Source of the DNA: Thermodesulfobacteriota bacterium
GTDB lineage: Bacteria; Desulfobacterota; Desulfocorpusculales; Desulfocorpusculum
DNA length: 7,918 nt
NCBI GenBank assembly: GCA_028275295.1
Contig: JAPWUY010000071.1
Span: 1 to 7,918 of the forward strand
Direction: 5' to 3'
The number at the start of each line of letters is the position of its first letter. Position 1 is the first letter of the stretch. Below the pieces are notes generated by a model. It had not been told where the DNA came from. It was given only the letters and a program-made list of their open reading frames with translations, and did not search any database. Below, piece by piece: positions 1-5,210 of the stretch. Made by a program: the position numbers and the translations under genes.

Positions 1-2257
1 GGCTACAGCCGAAGCCATCGGAATAGACATGGCAGTTCTTTACTGGATGAGCCCGAAGGAGAACATTTTCAAGCCTTTCCATTCGAGTTTCGGAGAGAGA
101 TTCGTTGTCTCAAGTGACGGTTTTGCCGTGGGAGAGGGTATTGTAGGAGATTGCGCAGCCCAAAGGAAGATGATCGAGATACAGGGAGAGTCCCTGGTGG
201 AAGCCCACGGCTTTGCGGGATATGCAGCCTCGATCCTTGTTCCATGCCGAGGTGGGAGGGGTGTATTGGCACTTCTCCACGGCCTTCCCAAGGAGCTATC
301 GGATGGAGAGAAAAGCTTCCTCAAGATAGCAGCTCACTGTATGGGCGAGAGATTGGAAAGAGAGGAGCTCCAAGAGAGTCTGAGTCTCAGGACGAAGGAG
401 ATAGAAGCTGCAAGCGAGATAAGCAGAGCAGTGGGCAGCACTTCAGAGCTAGAGAGCCTCATGGACCTGACTTTGGAGATAGCCCTCAAGGTGATGGGAG
501 CAAGGGCTGGGATTCTGAGAATACTGGATGAGGACACCCAAGTATACAAGATCACTTCCATGACGGGTGGGAGGACCATACTTCACAAGGAGGAGTTCAG
601 ATCTGGAACGGAAAGTGCCTGCCCTGTAGTGAGAACTGGCAAGCCCCACAGAATGACCTCAGGTAACGGAACCACAGTTTGCTTTTCCCAAGACCTAGCA
701 GGTGAGGTGAGCACTTGCGCTTGTGTCCCCGTTACAGTCGGGGGAAAGATCCTGGGAGTGCTCAGCCTTTACGATAGGAGCTCGAGACCTTCGGGCCCCG
801 CCGAGCCCTTCTCAGAAAGCGATGTGAGCCTCCTTGAGACAATGGCAGGCCTCATCGGGGGGGCCATATCCAGGGCAATTCATCATAGCAAGATAGAGAG
901 TCTCCTCTCTCATCAGGAATCCATCTTGAAGGAACTCTCCGTCCTCTATTCCAGCAGTTCGGCCATGATGAAGGCCATAGAGCTTGAGAAACTTCTGAGG
1001 GTGATCCTCATAGCCCTGACTCTGGGAGACGGCCTGGGGTTCAACAGAGCGATGCTCTTCTTGGTGAACGAGGCTGAAGGGGTCCTGGAGGGAAAGATCG
1101 GTGTCGGGCCCTCGAGCCCTGATGAGGCAGGTAAGATATGGGCGGAGCTCAGCAGGTCCGACTGGAGCCTCGGACAGTGGCTGGACTGGGCGTTGAGCCA
1201 CGATTGGAGCGGTCATGATGCGGGCCTTATACACAAGGTAGCGAGTTCCGTGAGGGTTCCCTTGGATGATCAGGAGTGTGTCTTGGTGAGGGCCCTGAGG
1301 GCGAGGGGAGCGTTCACATTGGACCCAAGGCAAAACCTCAAGGGAATGGAGCTCCTTCGACCCTTGGAAATCGGAAGCGAATGTGCCTTGGCTCCCATTG
1401 TGGCGAGGGGCGAGGCCCTCGGGGTCATTCTCGTGGACAATCTTTACTCTGGGAAACCCATAAGGGAGAGGGAGCTCAGATTCTTGGGGACGTTTGCGTC
1501 CTTGGCCGGTCTTGCTATACAGAACGCGATCTTCTTGGAGGATCTCAGGAAGGCCCACAGGGAGCTTCAGGCAATGCAACAGAGACTGGTCCATTCAGAG
1601 AAGCTCGCTGCCATAGGAGAGTTCGCGGCGACCATGGCTCACGAGATAAGGAATCCCCTTGTGGCCATAGGAGGATATGCTAGGCTCCTTCAAAAGAAGC
1701 ACAAGGACCAATATTCCAGGATCATTTGCGAGGAAGTGGAGAGACTCGAGAGCATTTTGAGAAGGGTCTTGGATTTCTCGAGAGACGCAAGCGGGGAGAG
1801 GACAAACGCCGATATACGGGAATTGATGGAGGAGTGTTACCGAACCTTGAGGCCTCAGATAGACGAACAGAGAATGAAGGTCAGGAAAGAGTGGACTGGG
1901 GGCCTACCAGAGGTAGTATGTGACAGGGACCAGATGAAGCAGGTTTTCTTGAACCTGATGCACAATGCCCTGGAGGCCATGGGGGGAAGGGGCACTCTGA
2001 GCTTGAGAACATATCTCTCTTCCGAGGAAGATGGCTTGTGGATAGTGGGGGAAGTCTCCGACACAGGGGGCGGGATACCGCCCGATGTCCTGCCCAATGT
2101 GTTCAATCCATTTTTCACCACAAAGGAAAAGGGAACGGGTTTAGGTTTGGCAATCACACGCAGGATTGTGGAAATACATGGCGGGAAGATAGAGATAGAC
2201 AACAGGCCTGGAATCGGCACCACATTCCGAGTCAAGCTCCCTCCCTCAGCCCAGTGA
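1..2257 (+). CDS. Multi-GAF sensor histidine kinase (5' end outside window)
   Basis: Cytoplasmic sensor kinase that autophosphorylates on histidine and would pass phosphate to an unseen response regulator. The frame is open to the left edge (first full codon at base 2), and the residues before Met at 29 read as the start of a GAF fold, so the true start is probably upstream. Counting from that Met: GAF-like regions at about 1-110, 135-285 and 315-505; a helical linker; HisKA with phospho-acceptor His538 in MAHEIRNPL; HATPase_c with the N box NLMHNALEAMGG at 642-653, G1 DTGGGI at 678-683, and FTTKEKGTGLGL at 696-707. No membrane segment is visible. The third GAF, with GDGLGFNRAMLFLV, resembles deltaproteobacterial kinases as I remember them. 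The stop overlaps the prmA start, implying an operon. The kinase call is secure; ligand and partner are unknown. Confidence 0.95.
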   Translation, partial: ATAEAIGIDMAVLYWMSPKENIFKPFHSSFGERFVVSSDGFAVGEGIVGDCAAQRKMIEIQGESLVEAHGFAGYAASILVPCRGGRGVLALLHGLPKELSDGEKSFLKIAAHCMGERLEREELQESLSLRTKEIEAASEISRAVGSTSELESLMDLTLEIALKVMGARAGILRILDEDTQVYKITSMTGGRTILHKEEFRSGTESACPVVRTGKPHRMTSGNGTTVCFSQDLAGEVSTCACVPVTVGGKILGVLSLYDRSSRPSGPAEPFSESDVSLLETMAGLIGGAISRAIHHSKIESLLSHQESILKELSVLYSSSSAMMKAIELEKLLRVILIALTLGDGLGFNRAMLFLVNEAEGVLEGKIGVGPSSPDEAGKIWAELSRSDWSLGQWLDWALSHDWSGHDAGLIHKVASSVRVPLDDQECVLVRALRARGAFTLDPRQNLKGMELLRPLEIGSECALAPIVARGEALGVILVDNLYSGKPIRERELRFLGTFASLAGLAIQNAIFLEDLRKAHRELQAMQQRLVHSEKLAAIGEFAATMAHEIRNPLVAIGGYARLLQKKHKDQYSRIICEEVERLESILRRVLDFSRDASGERTNADIRELMEECYRTLRPQIDEQRMKVRKEWTGGLPEVVCDRDQMKQVFLNLMHNALEAMGGRGTLSLRTYLSSEEDGLWIVGEVSDTGGGIPPDVLPNVFNPFFTTKEKGTGLGLAITRRIVEIHGGKIEIDNRPGIGTTFRVKLPPSAQ

Positions 2258-3162
2258 TGAGTTCGTCTTTGAGGAAGTGGTGGGCCCTAAAGATGGAAGT
2301 TGCCCCATGGGTATGGGATCCCCTCATCTGTTTTTTATGGGAGATGGGTTCCTGCGGACTGGAAATCAAAGGAGAGGGGGGATTTCAAGAGGTCATCGCT
2401 TATTGGCCCGAGGGAGCCGATCCAGTGGCCATCATGAGGGAGCTGGAGTCCTGGAAAGGAGGTTGGGGAGACCACGGTTCCCTTCCTCCCATCCTTGACC
2501 TCAAGTTGGAATCCTTGGATGAAGGCCGGTGGATCAGGACTCCCAGGGGAACCTTCGAGCCCATCCAAGTTACAAGACACGTGGTCGTCTCTCCTCCTTG
2601 GAAGAGGATCAAGAGCCGCTCTGGGGTGGAAGTGCTCAGGATAAAACCGGGGCAGGCCTTCGGAACTGGGATTCACGAGACCACAAGACTCTGCCTTCAC
2701 TGGCTAGATCGCCTCCTCAAGGGAAAAAAGCTCCATCTGGAAGAGGCCCTCGATTTGGGGACTGGCACAGGGATCCTGGCCATTGCCATGGCCAAGTTGG
2801 GGGTGAAAAGAGTTTGGGCTCTGGATACAGATCCCGTGGCTGTCAAGGAGGCTCGGGATAATACGCGTAGAAACCGTGTGGAGTGCCAGGTAGTGGTATT
2901 GAGAGGGAGCCTCGAGAGGGTGAGAGAGAAGAGATTTCCCATGATGGTTGCCAATCTCACAGCTCAGCTACTGAGAGAGATGTCACGTGAGATTGTCGGT
3001 CGCCTCTGTGAAGGGGGGATTCTCGTCCTCTCTGGGATCTTGAAGGAAGAGGCGGAGGATACAAGGAAATCCTTTGAAGAGGAGGGCATGGTTCAGATGG
3101 CCATGAGGGGACTTGGGGAGTGGACCTCGCTGCTCATGGAGAGGCGACGTGAGCCGGCCTAG
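2257..3162 (+). CDS. prmA: Ribosomal protein L11 methyltransferase PrmA
   Basis: SAM-dependent class I methyltransferase that in known cases trimethylates ribosomal protein L11 in the cytoplasm. It is 301 aa, near the usual length of about 290-300. Visible motifs are the PrmA signature PGQAFGTGIHETTRLCL (131-147), the SAM-binding loop DLGTGTGILAI (166-176), the acidic residue D190 that would hold the ribose, the active-site-region motif ANLTAQLL (232-239) and a C-terminal GEWTSLLMERR. The N-terminal third, which binds L11, is divergent. I chose the ATG at 2257 because it overlaps the kinase stop (TGATGA) and because KWWALKMEV aligns with the first strand of PrmA proteins; a second ATG lies at 2293. 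Neither has a clear Shine-Dalgarno, so translation is probably coupled to the kinase gene. rsmE follows with a 14-base overlap, a common PrmA-RsmE pairing. Confidence 0.93.
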   Translation: MSSSLRKWWALKMEVAPWVWDPLICFLWEMGSCGLEIKGEGGFQEVIAYWPEGADPVAIMRELESWKGGWGDHGSLPPILDLKLESLDEGRWIRTPRGTFEPIQVTRHVVVSPPWKRIKSRSGVEVLRIKPGQAFGTGIHETTRLCLHWLDRLLKGKKLHLEEALDLGTGTGILAIAMAKLGVKRVWALDTDPVAVKEARDNTRRNRVECQVVVLRGSLERVREKRFPMMVANLTAQLLREMSREIVGRLCEGGILVLSGILKEEAEDTRKSFEEEGMVQMAMRGLGEWTSLLMERRREPA

Positions 3163-3916
3163 GCTTTTGGTCAGTGGCCCGTGGGCAAGGGGGCAAGTCT
3201 TGGCCATCAAGGGAAGGGATGCCAGGAGACTGACCAGGGTCCTGAGGCTGGGAAAGGGGGACCTCATTTCCATCTTCGATGGCCAGGGAGTGGAGGGAGG
3301 CGCGAGAATTCTGGAATTGCGAGGGTGGGCGGAAGTCAAGGTGGAGGTGCTCTGGGTTGAGAGGGCGCAAGCAGAGTCCCCTCTAAAGATCCATCTTGTT
3401 CAGGGTCTTCCCAAATGGCCAAAAATGGAGGTCGTGGCGCAAAAGGTCACAGAGTTGGGTGTGGAGGAGGTCTGCGGGCTTTTGGCTAGAAGATCGGTTC
3501 CCTGGTCAGGAGAAGGGGAAAAGTGGAGGAGGCTTGAGAGGATCATGGAGGAAGCTTCGAGGCAGTGTGGAAGGGCAAATGTGCCCAAACTTTCGGGTCC
3601 TTGGAAGCTGGAGGAGTTTTTGCGGTACCAGAGAGGAAAGCCCGGGGCGAGGTTGTTGTTGTGGGAAGGCGAGAGGACCAATTCCCTCAAGGCGGCATTG
3701 GAGGCTTGGAAAATCCCACCGGAGCAGGTGTGGCTGGCTGTGGGGCCCGAAGGGGGATTCGATGAAGAGGAAGTGAAGATCATGAATCAAGAGGGATACA
3801 CACCTGTTTCCATGGGCCCTCGGATCCTGAGGACAGAGACAGCCTCCATGGCGGTCGTGGCAATAGCGCAATATCTCTGGGGTGACATGGGAGGTCGGGC
3901 CTCTGGAATGCCTTGA
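3149..3916 (+). CDS. rsmE: 16S rRNA (uracil1498-N3)-methyltransferase RsmE
   Basis: SPOUT-class methyltransferase that makes m3U1498 in 16S rRNA of the 30S subunit; 255 aa, typical for the family. An N-terminal PUA-like RNA-binding part (about 1-70) precedes the SPOUT domain. Visible motifs are KVTELGVEEV (99-108), EEASRQCGR (134-142), VGPEGGFDEEEV (198-209) and MGPRILRTETASM (222-234); the last two form the SAM-binding trefoil knot. I chose the GTG at 3149 because GGAGAGG lies five bases upstream (3138-3144) and because RsmE proteins begin close to the RLLVSGP-like strand. The in-frame ATG at 3113 would add 12 residues read from within prmA and lacks support. The gene overlaps prmA by 14 bases. 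Its stop codon lies inside the -35 box of the tRNA promoter. Confidence 0.94.
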   Translation: MSRPRLLVSGPWARGQVLAIKGRDARRLTRVLRLGKGDLISIFDGQGVEGGARILELRGWAEVKVEVLWVERAQAESPLKIHLVQGLPKWPKMEVVAQKVTELGVEEVCGLLARRSVPWSGEGEKWRRLERIMEEASRQCGRANVPKLSGPWKLEEFLRYQRGKPGARLLLWEGERTNSLKAALEAWKIPPEQVWLAVGPEGGFDEEEVKIMNQEGYTPVSMGPRILRTETASMAVVAIAQYLWGDMGGRASGMP

Positions 3917-3941
3917 CTGGGACGAAGGGATGAGATATACA
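3913..3941 (+). promoter_or_regulatory. Sigma70-type promoter for tRNA-Phe
   Basis: TTGACT (3913-3918) and TATACA (3936-3941) are separated by exactly 17 bases. The first box matches the -35 consensus at five of six positions and the second matches the -10 consensus at four. Initiation about seven bases downstream, near 3948, would leave only a few bases of 5' leader before the mature tRNA at 3951. The -35 box contains the rsmE stop codon TGA (3914-3916), so the promoter is embedded in the end of that gene. Confidence 0.6.
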
Positions 3942-3950
3942 AGGATGAGG

Positions 3951-4023
3951 GCCGAGGTAGCTCAGTCGGTAGAGCAGTGGACTGAAAATCCGCGTGTCGG
4001 CGGTTCGATTCCGTCCCTCGGCA
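3951..4023 (+). tRNA. tRNA-Phe (anticodon GAA)
   Basis: A full cloverleaf can be drawn by eye. The acceptor stem GCCGAGG/CCTCGGC is perfect (3951-3957 with 4016-4022). The D arm GCTC/GAGC has the loop AGTCGGTA. The anticodon stem GTGGA/TCCGC has one T-G pair and the loop CTGAAAA, giving anticodon GAA at 3984-3986. The variable loop is GTGTC. The T stem GGCGG/CCGTC has one G-T pair and the loop TTCGATT. The discriminator base is A4023, as in bacterial tRNA-Phe. CCA is not encoded, so it must be added after transcription. Confidence 0.97.
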
Positions 4024-4025
4024 GA

Positions 4026-4064
4026 GGAAAAAGGGGAGGTGGGAAGGCCTCCCCTTTTCCGTTT
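4026..4064 (+). terminator. Rho-independent terminator after tRNA-Phe
   Basis: An 11-bp uninterrupted stem (4029-4039 with 4048-4058) has an eight-base loop and is extended by two G-C pairs beyond a single bulged A. The 3' arm ends in TTTTCC followed by GTTT, so the U tract is interrupted and termination may be partial. The hairpin begins three bases after the mature tRNA. It can end both the tRNA transcript and read-through from the kinase-prmA-rsmE operon. Confidence 0.75.
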
Positions 4065-4096
4065 CCAGCGCTGTGTGGAGATCCGAGAGGTCGGAG

Positions 4097-4873
4097 ATGG
4101 AGGCACCTGCCCTTGTTGCAAAATGGCTGAAGGAATCGTCGAAAACAGTGGTGTTCACCGGTGCAGGCATTAGCACAGAGAGTGGGATACCTGATTTCAG
4201 GAGCCCAGGGGGGCTCTGGTCCAAGTATGATCCAGAAGATTTCACTTTCCAGAAATTCCTCTCCAGCGAGATATCCCGGAAAAACTACTGGAAGATGAGC
4301 ACTGAGGCGTTCTCTGTCATAGCTAGGGCCAAACCCAACGAGGCCCATCTCGCCGTAGCCGAGCTTGAGAGGATGGGACTCGTCCATTGGGTAATAACTC
4401 AGAACATAGACGGACTTCACCAGTTGGCCGGCACTTCCAGGGAAAGGATCATAGAGCTTCACGGAACGTGTAGGACGGTATCTTGTCTCCAATGCAGGAA
4501 ACAGTGGGCGAGGGAGGAGATCCACGAGATGGTCCTTGGAGGAGTGGAGGTCCCCAAGTGCGATGAGTGCGGAGGCCTCCTCAAGCCAGATACCATATCC
4601 TTCGGCCAGGCCATGCCCGAGAGAGAGACGGCCGAGGCTTTCAGGATATCATCCGAGTGCCACTTGTTCATTGTGATGGGCTCTTCCCTCGTGGTTCAGC
4701 CAGCTGCCTCCCTGCCAGTCGTGGCGAAACAGGCAGGGGCAAGACTGGTCATAATAAACAGAGACCCTACCCACCTGGACAGTATGGCAGACCTCGTCAT
4801 AAGGGGCTCTTGCGGCCATACCATGAGGGCCGTGTTGCGGGAAGTGAGGGAGGATCGTGAGGCCCGAGAATGA
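4097..4873 (+). CDS. cobB: NAD-dependent protein deacylase, sirtuin (CobB/Sir2)
   Basis: Cytoplasmic sirtuin that removes acetyl or acyl groups from lysine using NAD+, giving nicotinamide and O-acyl-ADP-ribose. It is 258 aa, a normal bacterial length. All family hallmarks are present: GAGISTESGIPDFR (22-35) for NAD binding, TQNIDGLH (101-108), catalytic His122 in ELHGT, a structural zinc site from Cys130, Cys133, Cys155 and Cys158, FGQAMPE (169-175), GSSLVVQPA (195-203) and INRDPT (220-225). It resembles the Thermotoga Sir2 type as I recall it. The ATG at 4097 follows GAGAGG (4085-4090) at six bases; an upstream GTG at 4073 is a poorer choice. I see no separate promoter in the 32 bases after the tRNA terminator, so expression may depend on read-through. 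The next gene downstream is a GNAT protein, a possible opposing acetyltransferase. Confidence 0.95.
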   Translation: MEAPALVAKWLKESSKTVVFTGAGISTESGIPDFRSPGGLWSKYDPEDFTFQKFLSSEISRKNYWKMSTEAFSVIARAKPNEAHLAVAELERMGLVHWVITQNIDGLHQLAGTSRERIIELHGTCRTVSCLQCRKQWAREEIHEMVLGGVEVPKCDECGGLLKPDTISFGQAMPERETAEAFRISSECHLFIVMGSSLVVQPAASLPVVAKQAGARLVIINRDPTHLDSMADLVIRGSCGHTMRAVLREVREDREARE

Positions 4874-5014
4874 GGGGAGAGAACTGGGAAAAAGAGTCGA
4901 GAAAAGGGCTAGACATGTCCTTTCGAGTGGTGTAAAAAGTTCGTACGAGAGAGGTGGAATTTCATGAGGATCGAGATACTGTTCGGCATTATTGGTCACT
5001 TTATATACGGGGGC
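4874..5014. other. Sirtuin-GNAT gap, left half
   Basis: No long gene is supported here. A weak interrupted stem (4897-4907 with 4919-4926) could be a poor terminator for the sirtuin gene. TCGTACGA (4941-4948) is a perfect eight-base palindrome of unknown meaning. A TATATA box at 5002-5007 is A+T-rich against its surroundings and could be a -10 element with initiation near 5014, just before the first hairpin of the leader; no good -35 is visible at 16-18 bases, so this promoter is tentative. Confidence 0.3.
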
Positions 5015-5038
5015 GGGTCTACCCGGGCTCCAGGGTAG
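4964..5038 (+). CDS. Possible 24-residue leader ORF
   Basis: An ATG at 4964 follows GAGAGGTGG (4949-4957) at six bases, as good a ribosome-binding site as those of the large genes here. It opens a frame of 24 codons starting MRIEILFGIIGHFIYGGG and stopping with TAG at 5036-5038. The first half is hydrophobic and the tail has Gly, Arg and Pro. The stop falls inside the first hairpin of the structured region, so a translating ribosome would disrupt that hairpin, as in leader-peptide attenuation. It has no run of a single amino acid that would name a regulator. Translating it requires a transcript starting before 4948, which conflicts with the TATATA promoter guess at 5002. It may be chance. Confidence 0.25.
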   Translation: MRIEILFGIIGHFIYGGGSTRAPG

Positions 5039-5066
5039 GGAACTAACCCTGGCCATGGGTAGACCC
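5015..5066 (+). repeat. Long two-part inverted repeat (hairpin 1)
   Basis: The outer arms GGGTCTACCC (5015-5024) and GGGTAGACCC (5057-5066) are perfectly complementary over ten bases. The inner arms CCAGGGT (5030-5036) and ACCCTGG (5046-5052) pair over seven bases around a nine-base loop. A small internal bubble (5025-5029 against 5053-5056) separates the two stems. Two nested perfect helices strongly suggest a folded RNA or a palindromic element. Confidence 0.75.
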
Positions 5067-5210
5067 GATGGGCTGCCCATGGCCAAGCCGAAGAAGGGGT
5101 CATGGGCAAATCCCATGGCCCCTTTTGAATTTTGGGGCTCATGGGTCTCCATCCGACTCCCCAAAGGACACAAGAAGTGGAAAGAGGAGGAAAAAGGAGA
5201 GGGGGCATGA
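5055..5210 (+). CDS. Possible 51-aa small protein overlapping GNAT start
   Basis: A frame without stops runs from a TTG at 4992 through ATGs at 5055, 5079 and 5115 to a TGA at 5208-5210. The TGA forms an ATGA overlap with the GNAT start, an arrangement typical of coupled genes. From 5055 the product would have four Trp residues, a central APFEFWGSWVSIRLP stretch and a Lys/Glu-rich tail. Against it: none of the starts has a convincing Shine-Dalgarno, the frame runs through strongly palindromic DNA, and the Lys/Glu-rich tail is what a purine-rich ribosome-binding region would encode anyway. I do not recognise the product. Confidence 0.3.
   Translation: MGRPDGLPMAKPKKGSWANPMAPFEFWGSWVSIRLPKGHKKWKEEEKGEGA
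5094..5133 (+). terminator. Terminator-like hairpin in the GNAT leader
   Basis: A 13-bp stem (5094-5106 with 5112-5124) contains a single T-G wobble and a five-base loop CAAAT. It is followed by TT, then GAATTTT, giving a partly interrupted T tract. Its position 83 bases before the GNAT start, and its competition with forward pairing to 5134-5145, would suit conditional termination ahead of the acetyltransferase. It could instead simply end the sirtuin transcript. Confidence 0.4.

Larger units (their letters stand above)
5015..5165 (+). promoter_or_regulatory. Structured leader with alternative hairpins upstream of GNAT gene
   Basis: Three hairpins follow one another: 5015-5066, 5094-5124, and 5131-5165 (TTTGGGG/CCCCAAA enclosing ATGG/CCAT). 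The blocks are also complementary across hairpins. GGCCATGGG (5051-5059) can pair over nine bases with CCCATGGCC at 5076-5084 or at 5112-5120. The latter copy, extended to 5122, can pair either back with GGGGTCATGGG (5096-5106) or forward with GGGGCTCATGGG (5134-5145, one bulge). These choices exclude one another, as expected for a cis-acting RNA switch or attenuator. The structure ends about 30 bases before the GNAT ribosome-binding site. I recognise no known riboswitch class. A REP-like palindromic repeat or a real small gene (see the 51-aa frame) are the alternatives. Confidence 0.45.

Noticed and set aside
812..1594. A 260-codon open frame on the minus strand within the histidine kinase gene
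   Set aside because: It lies wholly opposite conserved GAF/HisKA coding sequence and its product shows no recognisable motif; it is a by-product of G+C-rich coding DNA.
3951..4023. tRNA-Phe as an integration site
   Set aside because: I found no repeat of the tRNA 3' end elsewhere in the window and no integrase or mobile gene next to it.
3962..4525. A 187-codon minus-strand frame across the tRNA and sirtuin
   Set aside because: It runs antisense through a well-formed tRNA gene and the conserved sirtuin motifs, so it is not a plausible gene.
4897..4926. Hairpin after the sirtuin gene as a terminator
   Set aside because: Only five plus three pairs with a three-base bulge and no T tract after it; too weak to call.
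5094..5165. T-box or another named riboswitch
   Set aside because: I could not find the conserved T-box sequence or any other riboswitch core by eye, so no class is assigned.
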